Shown here piece by piece: positions 18,748 to 28,410 of a stretch of DNA of 64,000 nt. The position numbers and the translations under genes are program-made. Each line of letters opens with the position of its first letter. The first letter of the stretch is position 1. Below the pieces are notes generated by a model. It saw nothing but the letters and a program-made list of their open reading frames with translations, was not told where the DNA came from and ran no database searches. Origin of the DNA: Enterococcus hirae ATCC 9790 (GTDB lineage Bacteria > Bacillota > Bacilli > Lactobacillales > Enterococcaceae). The stretch lies in the NCBI RefSeq assembly GCF_000271405.2, contig NC_018081.1, positions 1,232,300-1,296,299 on the forward strand. The letters are read 5' to 3'.

Positions 18748-19257
18748 ATGAATACTCGAATAAAACGTGAAGAAGTAGCAACTCTTTTGATTAAGGATAA
18801 GTTTTTTGCCAAAGGAAATCGACGGTTAAAAATCAAGCAATGGATTGTTGCGATTCTAGGATGGTGTGGCGTGATTTTTCCATTTATTTGGGTAACTATT
18901 TCGTTTCGGGCTTCAATGAAAGGGAGAGGATTACAATGGCATTCGTTTCCGGAAGAACGAAAAACGTTTTCTTTTTTGTTGCTATTTTTAGCGGTTGCTT
19001 TTTTAGGCTTTGTTCTTTTATTCTTATTCATGACTCGTTGGAATAATCGTCGTTACCAAACGATGCTAAGAAGTGAAAAAATGTATGATGAAGAAAAATT
19101 AGAAAAGCGTCGAGATATTTTAGAAACGGAATTCAGCATGCGCTTTGGACCTAAGGAAGAGCGTGAAGCGGTTTGCTATTACGTAGTATCAGAAGAGCAA
19201 AATCTTGAAAAAGATTTGATCGAAAACCTCTACAAAAACGAGGGGGTCGAACTCTAA
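18748..19257 (+). CDS. PgaD-like two-helix membrane protein, exopolysaccharide locus
   Basis: The 169-residue protein has a basic cytosolic N-terminus, two membrane helices (about 31-52 and 74-95) with a short outer loop, and a charged cytosolic C-terminal tail. No database-type motif is recognised. Its position, with ATG overlapping the next gene's start at TAATG, directly before a PgaC/IcaA-like synthase, and its two-helix layout suggest the PgaD/IcaD accessory role, which helps the synthase make poly-N-acetylglucosamine-type polymer. The role is inferred from context and topology only. AAAGGTGGGAG precedes the start. Confidence 0.6.
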   Translation: MNTRIKREEVATLLIKDKFFAKGNRRLKIKQWIVAILGWCGVIFPFIWVTISFRASMKGRGLQWHSFPEERKTFSFLLLFLAVAFLGFVLLFLFMTRWNNRRYQTMLRSEKMYDEEKLEKRRDILETEFSMRFGPKEEREAVCYYVVSEEQNLEKDLIENLYKNEGVEL

Positions 19258-20572
19258 TGGTCAGAGTCATTCATACAGGTAATGAACTACTGGATTTTGT
19301 AGCTACGATCATTTATTTTATCCTTGTTTCTTACCCAATCCTTGGTAGTTTTGCATGGTTTATTGGGGTATTATGCTATTCGTTTTTATTTAAATATAAG
19401 CACATTGATTGGGCGGAGATTCCGACAGAGGTCGAACCGTTTATCACGATCATGGTACCGGCCCACAATGAAGAAGTGGTGAAGAAGTGGTGATTGAAGA
19501 CACAATCGATTATTTAATGACAAAAATCAATTATGGGAATTATGAAGTGTTAGTGACAGATGATGGTTCAACGGACGAAACCCCGGCAATATTAGCTCGT
19601 TTACAAAAAAAATACCCCAAATTACGAGTGATCCGCATTGATAAAAATAAGGGGAAAGCTCACGCATTTGATATTGGGATGGCTTTTGCCAAAGGTCGGT
19701 TGATCTTAAGCAATGATGCGGATACGGTACCTGAACCAGATGCTTTGTCAAATTATGTGAATTACTTTATTCGCCCTGGTGGTAGAAATATCTCTGCTGT
19801 TACTGCCAATATGGACGTGAAAAATCGTACGTCTTTACTTGGAAAATCCCAGACTGTTGAATTTTCGAGCATCGTAGGGATCATCAAACGAACACAAGCA
19901 GGTGTACTTGGCGGTCTTTATGCGTACAGTGGGGCAAATACCATGTATCGAAAAGACGCATTGATCGATGTTGGCGGCTTTCGTCAAGATCGGGCGACAG
20001 AAGATATCAGTATTGCGTGGGATCATCAGCTGAATGGCTGGATCTCGGTGTTTGCGCCAACCATCATATTTTTTATGGAAGTTCCAGTAAGTTTGCCGAT
20101 GCTTTATCGTCAGAGAAAACGTTGGGCAAAAGGGGGGACGGAAGTCTGGTTGACGAATTTTAAAAAAGTCCTCTTCCATCCTTTTGAAAATATCGGCAGG
20201 ACGTTCATGTTTATTGATCAAACTTTTAGTATTATTTGGTCGTTGTTCTTTTGTATTTCATTTTTCGTTTTTATTATTTTAATGGGTATTTATCTTTATC
20301 AAGGAAATTTTGAACAAATCTATCGGACATTGACGATTAGTTTTCTGTTTGTTTGCTTCGAAATGATCTCAGGCATCATTCAACTGATTGCATCTTTGGT
20401 GGTAGACGATCAAGGAAGAAAATTGAAATATATGTTATTTGCCCCATTGTATATGTTGTTATTCTGGATGGTCAATGCGATCACCATCATGACGACCTTT
20501 ATCCCAGCAATCAAAACGATTTTAGGATACGGAAGCGGCACATGGAAAAGTCCAGAACGAAAAAGTGAATGA
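19257..20572 (+). pseudogene. PgaC/IcaA-like family 2 glycosyltransferase, frameshifted by 11-bp tandem duplication
   Basis: The first frame (19257-19493) encodes a membrane helix and the start of a GT2 domain (FITIMVPAHNEEVV), then hits TGA. The second frame (from 19487) continues exactly as the family does: VIEDTIDYL, VTDDGSTDET, SNDADTVPE, ATEDISIAW and QRKRWAKGG (Q-x-x-RW), then C-terminal membrane helices. The break is an exact tandem copy of GAAGAAGTGGT (19470-19480 and 19481-19491). Removing one copy gives one 434-residue protein, the usual PgaC length. As written, the synthase is off unless slippage or frameshifting restores it, or unless the second frame is started at GTG 19487 (it would lack the first helix and the HNE motif). 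Confidence 0.88.
19470..19491 (+). repeat. Perfect 11-bp tandem duplication inside the PgaC-like gene
   Basis: Two adjacent copies of GAAGAAGTGGT. Eleven is not a multiple of three, so gain or loss of one copy switches the reading frame. Confidence 0.95.
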
Positions 20573-20600
20573 TGCAACTGAAAAGGACTAGCAAACAAGT

Positions 20601-20645
20601 GACTGTAGCAGAAGACGAAAGCCGTCTTTTACTACAGTCTTTTTG
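20601..20645 (+). terminator. Terminator after the PgaC-like gene
   Basis: GACTGTAG with CTACAGTC and an inner AAGACG/CGTCTT stem closed by an AAAG-type loop, followed by TTTTT. Confidence 0.9.
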
Positions 20646-20743
20646 GTTACATAACTAACTAAATGATTCAGAGAAACCGTTTACTAACTGTTTTTTATAA
20701 TAACCATTATAATGTTTAATATAAACATAAAGGAGGAGATAAT

Positions 20744-22615
20744 GTGGAATTGTACTATCTGACGGGGGTGTTTTTAATAATTATATTGTTGTATTTGTTG
20801 GCAAAAAAATATGATTTTGTCAAACAACTTTTTTCAAAGATCACGATTACTTTTTTAGTTGTTTATTTGATATGGCGCTTGTTTTATACCATACCAATAG
20901 ATAGTTCTGTTTCTTTAATATTTGGGATCATTCTTTACATTGCAGAATTTATCGGGTTATTTGTCTACGGTTTTTTTATTTACCTATTTTCGAATAAATT
21001 GTCAAATGAACATCTCTATGAGGCCTATGACGAGAGTTTTCAACCAAGTGTTGCGGCGTTTATTTGTACGTATAACGAAAATAGTAAATTAGTGATCGCC
21101 ACGGCTTTGGCTGTCAAAGCGTTACGATATCCCAATAAAAAAATATATATTTGCGATGATGGTCATCGTGAGGAATTAAAAGAGATGGCAGAACGTTTTT
21201 CCATCGGTTATTTATCACGAGAGGGCAATGAGCATGCGAAAGCTGGCAACATCAACTATGCACTCTCACAAACGACTAGTGACCTCGTACTACTATTGGA
21301 TGCAGATTTTATTGTCAAAAAAAATATCATTTTTGAAGCCGTTAATTATTTCAAAAATCCTAAAATGGCACTCGTTCAATATCCTCAAACCTTCTATAAT
21401 AAAGATCCATTTCAGCTTTTAAGAAATTCCTTTTATAATGAGCAAGAATTATTTATGCGTTTTTTGGAGCCAGCTCTTTCTCGAGAAAACGCCCTGATCC
21501 ATATCGGGACAAATGCAATTATTAGAAGAAGTGCTTTAGAAGAAATCGGTGGGGTTCCAACGAATAGTATTACAGAAGACATTGCGACAGGGATGTTGTT
21601 ACAAAATGCCGGCTACGAGACCCTCTTTATCAACAAGGCTTATGCATTGGGAATTACCCCTTATACAGCGAAAGAACTAGCTTCCCAACGCTCGCGTTGG
21701 GCACAAGGTACGAAGCAGATTTTTGACCACTTCAAGCCACGAAAGTTAAAAGGGTTGTCATTGATGCAAAAATTATGTTATTACAACTCTTATTTGTATT
21801 GGTTTACTTCTTTCCAGAAAATTATTTTTTTATTAGCGCCTACGCTGTTTATGGTTTTTGATATTTTTCTTGTTAGAAGTAACAACCATCAATTGTTACT
21901 ATTCTTTTTACTGCCGTTTGTTATGATCACCTTATCCTTTAGGTTATACGTGCCTAAAATAAGAAATCTAACGAGTTCTCACATTTATGACTGCTTTGTG
22001 GCACCGATCCACACAGGAGCATTATTAAAAGAATTTTTCAAACCACAAAAGAAATTCAACGTAACGAAAAAAGAAATTGTCGGGAGTAACGCATTTGATT
22101 GGCGTACGGTGTTCCCGCATATCGTTCTTTTTTGCTGGATTCTTTTTGCTTGTATCATTGCTCTTTATCGATTGATTCGTGGGGAAGGCTATGAATTTGG
22201 TTATATTGTTACGTTAGTATGGTCAGTCTATAATCTTTATGGCTTGTTTTATGCCATCACGATCGGTAAAAACCGAGATATCGAAAGTGACAGTGAAGCA
22301 TTAAGTATTACAGTCAATCGTCAGTTATCCTATGATTCGAAAATTTTTGAGATGTATCAAATGAGTTTTAATGGCTTTCGGATCAGAACTGGTGGGGAAT
22401 CATTCATTCCGGGAGAAAACTATATGTTTGTTGATCAACAACAAGGGTTGCAGATTACTTCAGTGTGTCGAGAAACACAGGAAGCTTACACCACTTTCTC
22501 ATTTGAAGATTTGACCCCACAATCAGCGGAAGAACTAGCGAGTTATTATAGTGACCAGCTGAATGCTGCCAAACAACTAGAATTTGATATGGAAGATGAT
22601 TTAGTAGAAAGCTAA
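20744..22615 (+). CDS. Cellulose-synthase-like (BcsA-type) family 2 glycosyltransferase with PilZ-like end
   Basis: The 623-residue membrane protein has N-terminal helices, then a processive GT2 core: CDDGHRE near 136, LLDADF near 185, TEDIATG near 275 and QRSRWAQG near 315. More helices follow, and a C-terminal 100-residue soluble part with NRQLSYDSKIFEMYQMSFNG, which resembles a PilZ domain with a weakened D/N-x-S-x-x-G motif. Bacterial BcsA makes beta-1,4-glucan and is switched on by c-di-GMP at PilZ; the key arginines of the RxxxR motif are not evident here, so c-di-GMP control is doubtful. GTG start with AGGAGGAG 5 bases upstream. Confidence 0.8.
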   Translation: MELYYLTGVFLIIILLYLLAKKYDFVKQLFSKITITFLVVYLIWRLFYTIPIDSSVSLIFGIILYIAEFIGLFVYGFFIYLFSNKLSNEHLYEAYDESFQPSVAAFICTYNENSKLVIATALAVKALRYPNKKIYICDDGHREELKEMAERFSIGYLSREGNEHAKAGNINYALSQTTSDLVLLLDADFIVKKNIIFEAVNYFKNPKMALVQYPQTFYNKDPFQLLRNSFYNEQELFMRFLEPALSRENALIHIGTNAIIRRSALEEIGGVPTNSITEDIATGMLLQNAGYETLFINKAYALGITPYTAKELASQRSRWAQGTKQIFDHFKPRKLKGLSLMQKLCYYNSYLYWFTSFQKIIFLLAPTLFMVFDIFLVRSNNHQLLLFFLLPFVMITLSFRLYVPKIRNLTSSHIYDCFVAPIHTGALLKEFFKPQKKFNVTKKEIVGSNAFDWRTVFPHIVLFCWILFACIIALYRLIRGEGYEFGYIVTLVWSVYNLYGLFYAITIGKNRDIESDSEALSITVNRQLSYDSKIFEMYQMSFNGFRIRTGGESFIPGENYMFVDQQQGLQITSVCRETQEAYTTFSFEDLTPQSAEELASYYSDQLNAAKQLEFDMEDDLVES

Positions 22616-22665
22616 AAAAGAAGAATCACTCGCTTTTCAAAAAAGCGAATGATTCTTTTTTCATT
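22615..22665. terminator. Bidirectional terminator
   Basis: AGAATCACTCGCTT pairs with AAGCGAATGATTCT (one mismatch) flanked by A-run and T-run, between convergent genes. Confidence 0.85.
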
Positions 22666-22678
22666 TTTTATCAGCTAT

Positions 22679-23557
22679 TCAAGACTTCTCCACAGGCTCG
22701 ACATGTACATCTGTTTCGTGGACTTGGAATTGTTCAAATAAAGTGTGTTCGATCAAATCAGAAATATCATGACTTTCTTTGACAGTCAAATTAGGGTCCA
22801 TGGTAACAGTGATATCTACATAGGTATTTGAACCATAAGTACGCCCTTTGATACTCTTCACGCTTTGGACTTCCGGGATGTTATTGACTGCTTGTTTGTA
22901 GCGCTCTAATTTTTGTTGGTCAAAGCCATCAGATAAAGAAAAGGAGCTTTCTCTAAAGATATCAACCGCTGTTTTTAAAATCAATAAACCCACGACGATT
23001 GCAGCGGCACTATCCAACCAACCCAAATTGAAGGAGGCCGCAAACACTGCCACGGCCGTACCGATACTTGTCCACGCGTCACTAAGATTGTCTTTCGCAG
23101 CAGCTAGTAAACCAGGACTGTTGACTTTTGTGGCTAGTTTTTTATTAAAGAGATAAACCCCGTACATGATCAGCGCTGAGACAATCCCAACAATGGCTGC
23201 GGTCATATCGGGTGATTCCATTTTTTTGTCAGTAATCGAGAGAATCGAAGAGTACAAGACTTCCAGACCAACCAATAACATAATAAACGAAGTGATTAAA
23301 CTTGCAATATTTTCGGCTTTCCAGTGACCATAGCGATGTTCAGTGTCTGCAGGTTTGCGTGAGATTCTCAAACCGATCAATACAGCAACTGAAGCTAGGA
23401 TATCCGTAAAATTGTTTAAGCCATCTGCTCTTAACGCTTCAGAATTTGCGAGATTCCCGATAGTCAACTTCAGTATCGAGACTACGATATAAGCGACAAT
23501 ACTGATGATTGCACCTAATTCTGCTTGTTTCAATTGTTTATATCTGTCTTTGTTCAC
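22679..23557 (-). CDS. Cation diffusion facilitator (CDF) family metal exporter, probably Mn/Fe type
   Basis: This 292-residue protein has six membrane helices and a C-terminal cytosolic ferredoxin-like dimer domain ending in ETDVHVEPVE. The transport site reads N-x-x-x-D in helix 2 (LNNFTDI) and D-x-x-x-D in helix 5 (KDNLSDAW). The helix-5 His typical of Zn/Cd exporters is absent, which favours manganese or iron export (inference from family rules). GTG start with GGAG 9 bases upstream. It stands alone between two terminators or promoters. Confidence 0.85.
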   Translation of the reverse strand: MNKDRYKQLKQAELGAIISIVAYIVVSILKLTIGNLANSEALRADGLNNFTDILASVAVLIGLRISRKPADTEHRYGHWKAENIASLITSFIMLLVGLEVLYSSILSITDKKMESPDMTAAIVGIVSALIMYGVYLFNKKLATKVNSPGLLAAAKDNLSDAWTSIGTAVAVFAASFNLGWLDSAAAIVVGLLILKTAVDIFRESSFSLSDGFDQQKLERYKQAVNNIPEVQSVKSIKGRTYGSNTYVDITVTMDPNLTVKESHDISDLIEHTLFEQFQVHETDVHVEPVEKS

Positions 23558-23851
23558 ACATTTTTACTCCAACATAAAGTATTTTATTATCTTATAATAT
23601 TTTCGAATAAAATCACTAAAAGTGTGGAAAATATAATGGTTTTGGATAGGCGAAATTTGGAACTATCCCGAGCTTAACTGAATCGATAGGAGCAGCGAAT
23701 CAAAGGGGATCAGCTATGATGACACCTGCAGTAGATTCAGAAATCAGCTAAAAACAAAAAGCAGGAAAGTCATCTGATGCGTATGCTTTGAGCTTTAAAT
23801 TTAACCGTGTTAGGGTAGATTTGTACCGAATAAGAAGGAGGAAAGAGACAC

Positions 23852-25309
23852 ATGGCAAAAAGAGATTTACCAAAAGTCGAAACTCGTCTTTATATCAATG
23901 GCAAATGGCAGACAGGAACAGAAGGTACCTTCGAGGTGATCAACCCTGCAACAGGTGAAACCTTAGCGAATGTTCAAAAAGGTGGAGAAAGTGAAACACA
24001 TGAAGCAATCAAAGCCGCTAAGAAAGCATTTGAAGAGTGGTCAAAAACTTCTCCTGCTCAACGGGCAAAATTAATGAACAAGATGGCAGATCTAGTGGAA
24101 GAAGACAGTGAACGTTTAGCTACGATCATGACGATGGAACAAGGAAAGCCACTCAAACAAGCTGCTTCAGAAATCAACACGAATGTTGAAAATTTGCGGT
24201 GGAATGCTGCCGAAGGGCAAAGAATCTTAGGCGAGATCATTCCTTCTCCGGCAACCAATGAATGGCAAGTACGTAAAGAACCAGTTGGAGTAGTAGGTGC
24301 AATCACTCCTTGGAACTTTCCATCCAATATGATTATCCGTAAGATATCTCCAGCAATCGCGGCTGGCTGCACGGTTATCTTAAAACCAGCAAAAGCGACA
24401 CCGCTTTCTGCATTGGCGTTAATGGAGCTTTTTGATCAAGCTGGCTTTCCTCCAGGGGTCGTTAATATCGTGACTGGAGACTCCTCAACGATCGGTAAAA
24501 TTCTAACCGAATCAGAAGACGTGCAAAAAATCACTTTCACTGGTTCGACAGAAGTAGGTCAAATCTTAAATAAACAAGCAGCATCAACGTTGAAAAAAGT
24601 TTCCATGGAACTAGGCGGACATGCGCCGTTGATTATTTTTCCAGATGCAGATTTAGAATTAGCAACGGATCAATTGATCAAAACAAAATTCATCAATAAC
24701 GGACAAGTATGTACGTCGCCTAATCGAATTTTTCTTCATGAAGCAATCAAAGAAGAAGCTACGAAATTGATCGTCGAAAAAATCAAACAAGTATCCGTTG
24801 GTAATGGCTTAGATGATCCAACGACAGGTCCTTTGATTAATCAAGAAGGTGTAGAAAAGGTAGAAGAACAAATCAAAGATGCCGTAGATAAAGGAGCCAA
24901 GATTTTAGCAGGTGGGCAACGACTGACAGAAGGCGAGTATGCGCATGGTTATTTCTTTGAACCCACTGTTTTGGATGGTGTAACGAAGGAAATGGACATC
25001 TTTTATCAAGAAACCTTTGGACCAGTGATTCCGTTGATTGCTTTTAAGGAAGAAGAGGAAGTGATCAAAGACGCCAATGATACCATCTTTGGGTTAGCTT
25101 CTTACTTCTTCGCAACGAATATCCACACGATCGCGAATGTTAGCCAAAAACTCCAATATGGGATGGTCGGTGTCAATGATACAGCTATTTCAAATTCAGC
25201 TACGCCATTTGGAGGGGTCAAGCATTCAGGCTTTGGTCGGGAAAATGGAACTTACGGTGTGGAAGAATATGTAGTAGCGAAGTTTGTGACGATTCGGACA
25301 GCTAAATAA
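23852..25309 (+). CDS. gabD: NAD(P)-dependent succinate-semialdehyde dehydrogenase family (GabD-like)
   Basis: The 485-residue aldehyde dehydrogenase has ITPWNFPSNMIIRK, FTGSTEVGQ, general base Glu253 in MELGGHAPLI and catalytic Cys287 in NNGQVCTSPNR. The closing ATPFGGVKHSGFGRENG is typical of the GabD group. It oxidises an aldehyde, most likely succinate semialdehyde, to the acid; without a GABA transaminase nearby the true substrate may be another aldehyde. AAGGAGG lies before the ATG. It is a single-gene unit with a strong terminator. Confidence 0.88.
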   Translation: MAKRDLPKVETRLYINGKWQTGTEGTFEVINPATGETLANVQKGGESETHEAIKAAKKAFEEWSKTSPAQRAKLMNKMADLVEEDSERLATIMTMEQGKPLKQAASEINTNVENLRWNAAEGQRILGEIIPSPATNEWQVRKEPVGVVGAITPWNFPSNMIIRKISPAIAAGCTVILKPAKATPLSALALMELFDQAGFPPGVVNIVTGDSSTIGKILTESEDVQKITFTGSTEVGQILNKQAASTLKKVSMELGGHAPLIIFPDADLELATDQLIKTKFINNGQVCTSPNRIFLHEAIKEEATKLIVEKIKQVSVGNGLDDPTTGPLINQEGVEKVEEQIKDAVDKGAKILAGGQRLTEGEYAHGYFFEPTVLDGVTKEMDIFYQETFGPVIPLIAFKEEEEVIKDANDTIFGLASYFFATNIHTIANVSQKLQYGMVGVNDTAISNSATPFGGVKHSGFGRENGTYGVEEYVVAKFVTIRTAK

Positions 25310-25325
25310 CTAGCGTATCAAAAAG

Positions 25326-25382
25326 CAAAAAAATAACCAAAGAAGCTAGATTCTTCCCAGCTAGTTTCTTTGGTTATTTCTA
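25326..25382. terminator. Bidirectional terminator
   Basis: AAATAACCAAAGAA and GCTAG pair with CTAG(T) and TTCTTTGGTTATTT, between the convergent gabD and glycosyltransferase genes. Confidence 0.88.
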
Positions 25383-25384
25383 CG

Positions 25385-26341
25385 TTATTTCTGTTGTTCT
25401 TGCTTTCGACATTCATGATAGACATGATAGAGATTTAGTTCATATTCTTTTTTGGCATTCGTTACAACAGTATCTAAAATCAACCCAGTAACTAATGAAA
25501 GTAAGGCAAGGATCATCAATCCGGTACTTAAAATAGCAGAAGGTACCCGTGTGATAAAGTGAGTCAGCATATACTCTCGGATCACTGGAACACCGGCAAA
25601 TAAGCCGAATACAAAAAAGAAAAAGGTCCAGATGCCAAAAAACATCAATGGTTTGTAGTCTTTCCACATTTTAACGATCATCATGATCACTTTAAATCCA
25701 TCAGAAAATGTATTCAGTTTCGATTCACTGCCTTCTGGACGGTCTCGGTAATCGATCGGCAATTCGACCAATTTGAATTTTTTGTCTAAGGCATGGATCG
25801 TCAGTTCAGTTTCGATTTGGAATCCGGAACTCATGATCGGGAAACTTTTGACAAAAATACGATTAAATCCTCGATAGCCTGTCATGACGTCTCGTATTTT
25901 TGTTTTATATAATCGTGTGATTGTGTTTTTCACTAAATTATTCCCAAAATCATGAAACGGACGTTTGTTTTCGTCAAAGTAAGTCCCATTTGAAAGTCGG
26001 TCACCAATTACCATATCCGCTTCACCTGAGCGAAGTTTATCCAGTAATCCATGCACCGCTTCGGCAGGATAGGTATCATCACCATCCACCATGAGATAGT
26101 AATCTGCATCAATATCAAAAAACATTTGCCGAATGACATTTCCTTTCCCTTGTCTTGGTTCTTTTTTGACGATTGCCCCACACGCCACGGCAAGTTCATA
26201 GGTGGTGTCAGTCGAATTGTTGTCATATACGTAAATCTCTGCTTCCGGTAATTCTCGTCTAAAGTCTGCAATGACTGTTGAAATCGTCGCTTCTTCATTA
26301 TAACAAGGAATCAGAACAGCAATTTTCTCTTGTTGTTCCAT
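25385..26341 (-). CDS. GtrB/CsbB-like polyprenyl-phosphate glycosyltransferase (GT2)
   Basis: The 318-residue protein has a GT2 domain (VLIPCYNEEATISTVI, VYDNNSTDTT, MVDGDDTYP) and two C-terminal membrane helices (about 234-256 and 266-295). This is the form of enzymes that put a sugar from a nucleotide donor on undecaprenyl phosphate for three-component glycosylation of envelope polymers. The matching flippase and GT-C transferase are not adjacent; the two polytopic proteins at 34341 and 37554 are possible users of its product (inference). Start ATG is 7 bases after GGAGAG on the minus strand. Confidence 0.82.
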   Translation of the reverse strand: MEQQEKIAVLIPCYNEEATISTVIADFRRELPEAEIYVYDNNSTDTTYELAVACGAIVKKEPRQGKGNVIRQMFFDIDADYYLMVDGDDTYPAEAVHGLLDKLRSGEADMVIGDRLSNGTYFDENKRPFHDFGNNLVKNTITRLYKTKIRDVMTGYRGFNRIFVKSFPIMSSGFQIETELTIHALDKKFKLVELPIDYRDRPEGSESKLNTFSDGFKVIMMIVKMWKDYKPLMFFGIWTFFFFVFGLFAGVPVIREYMLTHFITRVPSAILSTGLMILALLSLVTGLILDTVVTNAKKEYELNLYHVYHECRKQEQQK

Positions 26342-26512
26342 TTTTCACTCTCCTTAAATCATAGAAAACAAAATCTCTATTAAGAATACTGTATCAAATT
26401 CTTAAATGCTAGTACCTAGAGAGAATTTTCACTTCTTTTTGTTTCCATTGTAAAAAGCCCCGTATAAAACCACTATTTTTATATTAATGGTGATGGCTGA
26501 GGCTTCGCTTTA

Positions 26513-26866
26513 TTAAATCAATTCATTCTTTTTTCTTGAAATCTCTAACACGGTGCCGGTATACGCATCCGCTAAAAATTCGTAGCAAATGATTTCGCCA
26601 TCTTCCAGGCGGGAAATCCCTCCACGATAAGCTTTGGAATGGATCGCAAATTTTCTAGTCGGTTCTTTTTCAAATGAGATCCAAGACCCCTCGATGGAGC
26701 CTTCTTTTAAGAATGATTCTTTGACTTGTTCTAAGACTTGATCAGCTGATAACGTTTTCTTACGTTGATACAAAACCATTGAAGTGATGCCACTGATTAA
26801 ACCAAGTCCGATACCTATAGCAAGACCGTTTTTAAAATTATTTGACTCACATTCTTCAGAATACAT
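26513..26866 (-). CDS. Small membrane-anchored PepSY-like protein
   Basis: The 117-residue protein has one N-terminal membrane helix (about 12-33, NGLAIGIGLGLISGITSMVL), then a single outside or cytosolic PepSY-type segment ending in YEFLADAYTGTVLEISR, the characteristic strand pair of that fold. PepSY domains are thought to inhibit peptidases or bind envelope components. The gene stands alone with a good AGGAGG on the minus strand. Orientation of the domain and its partner are unknown. Confidence 0.7.
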   Translation of the reverse strand: MYSEECESNNFKNGLAIGIGLGLISGITSMVLYQRKKTLSADQVLEQVKESFLKEGSIEGSWISFEKEPTRKFAIHSKAYRGGISRLEDGEIICYEFLADAYTGTVLEISRKKNELI

Positions 26867-27064
26867 ACGTCTTACCTCCTTCTTTGTCCAAAAAGATTAT
26901 CTTCATTTATTCTACCATACTCTGTGTTTTTCTTAGAAATAAATAACCGCTATCAATTAAAATAAGCTATAATAAATGTGAGTGATTGACTAAGAGCAAT
27001 ACAAATTAGTCAGTCAACTATAAATTTGAGAGGAGCATAGTCTGAATCTTAGGCGAACTTTATT

Positions 27065-28144
27065 ATGGATGAAAAAACATTTCAACGAATCAAAGAGTTA
27101 ACAGAACTTCAAGGAACAAGTGGTTTTGAACAAGACATTCGTGCGTATATGGAAGCGCACATGGAACCCTTAGTGGACGAATTACAACTAGATGGTTTAG
27201 GTGGAATCTTTGGCTTACGCCAACATGAAGAGGCAGATGCCCCACGTGTGATGGTTGCGGCTCATATGGATGAAGTAGGATTTATGCTAACCCAAATCCA
27301 GGACAACGGTTTATTCAAAGTTGTACCTTTAGGTGGCTGGAATCCGTATGTGGTTTCTGCTCAACGCTACACATTGAAGACTTCTTCTGGCAAAAATTAC
27401 CCATGTATTTCTTCTTCTGTTCCACCACATTTATTACGTGGAACAAGCGGCCAAAAATCAGTGGAAGTGACAGATATCTTATTTGATGCTGGTTTTGAAT
27501 CACGTGAAGAAGCAATGAGCTTTGGCGTATTGCCAGGCGATACGATCGTACCATTCGCTGAAACCATCAAAACGGCTAATGGCAAAAATATCATCAGTAA
27601 ATCATGGGATAACCGCTATGGTTGTACAATGGTGTTAGAAGCGTTAGAAGCGCTGCAAAATGAAAAACTAGGTCATACATTGATCGCAGGAGCAAATGTG
27701 CAAGAAGAAGTTGGCTTACGTGGATCAAAAGCTTCTGTCAACAAATTCAAACCTGATTTATTCTTTGCAGTCGATTGCTCAGCAGCAGACGATACGGTAA
27801 CGAAAAAAGGGACATTCGGACATCTAGGTGAAGGAACGTTGATGCGTATCCAAGACCCAGGATTGATCATGTTACCACGCTTGCGTGAATACTTATTAGA
27901 CGTGGCTGAAACAAACAACATTCCTTACCAATACTTTGTCTCAAAAGGCGGCACAGATGCAGGTGCGGCACATACACAAAACGAAGGAATCCCAAGTACG
28001 GTGATCGGAGTCGTAGGACGCTACATTCATACACATCAAACAATGTTTAGCATTCGTGACTTTGAAGCAGCAAGAGAGATGTTAATCCAAACATTAAAAG
28101 GATTAGACAAATCGACTGTCAATACGATCGTTTACGGAAAATAA
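27065..28144 (+). CDS. pepA: Glutamyl aminopeptidase, M42 family
   Basis: This 359-residue M42 metallopeptidase has the ligands and catalytic residues in AAHMDEVGFM, KSWDNRYGC, EEVGLRGS, VDCSAADD and GVVGRYIHTHQTM. In lactic acid bacteria the enzyme removes N-terminal Glu/Asp from peptides in the cytosol and forms large tetrahedral complexes. Length and motifs are complete. A TATAAT-like box lies at about 26968-26973, but the -35 is weak. Confidence 0.93.
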   Translation: MDEKTFQRIKELTELQGTSGFEQDIRAYMEAHMEPLVDELQLDGLGGIFGLRQHEEADAPRVMVAAHMDEVGFMLTQIQDNGLFKVVPLGGWNPYVVSAQRYTLKTSSGKNYPCISSSVPPHLLRGTSGQKSVEVTDILFDAGFESREEAMSFGVLPGDTIVPFAETIKTANGKNIISKSWDNRYGCTMVLEALEALQNEKLGHTLIAGANVQEEVGLRGSKASVNKFKPDLFFAVDCSAADDTVTKKGTFGHLGEGTLMRIQDPGLIMLPRLREYLLDVAETNNIPYQYFVSKGGTDAGAAHTQNEGIPSTVIGVVGRYIHTHQTMFSIRDFEAAREMLIQTLKGLDKSTVNTIVYGK

Positions 28145-28224
28145 GAATACATCCTTTAAACGAAGTGAAACGAGAACCATGGATCGTGGAACAGAGATAA
28201 GCGAAGGATAGTATAAATAGTTAA

Positions 28225-28360
28225 GAAGAGGCTGTGAAAGAAGCGTTTAGCTCCGAGCGAATAAGAGAGGATTTTTTAAAATAGCTCCTCATATTTTAGA
28301 AAATCATCGCTTATTGTTGAGGAGTTGCTTCTTGAACACCGTTTATTCGTTTTTAGAGAT
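28225..28360 (+). repeat. MITE-like enterococcal intergenic repeat, copy A
   Basis: Begins with GAGGCTGTGAAAG and contains TTAGCTCCGA, an inner inverted repeat around ATAGCTCCTCATATTTT, GAGGAGTTGCTTCTTGAACA and CGTTTTTAGAG. The same ordered blocks occur at 29391-29547 and 37294-37450. The layout resembles the short repeat families (EFAR-type) described in enterococci. Confidence 0.7.
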
Positions 28361-28365
28361 ACTAG

Positions 28366-28410
28366 AAGAGACTGAGACAAGTTTTGTCTCGGCCTCTTCT
28401 TGTTTTGACG
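28366..28410 (+). terminator. Terminator
   Basis: AGAAGAGACTGAGACAA pairs with TTGTCTCGGCCTCTTCT with small mismatches, followed by TGTTTT. Confidence 0.75.

Noticed and set aside
19257..19493. Separate 78-residue membrane gene in front of the glycosyltransferase
   Set aside because: Its end (VPAHNEEVV) is the first GT2 motif and the next frame continues it exactly after removal of the 11-bp duplicate, so both are parts of one broken gene.
23715..23750. 11-codon ORF MMTPAVDSEIS upstream of gabD with AAAGGGG before it
   Set aside because: No terminator or pairing segment follows it and it is 100 bp from gabD; chance is likely.
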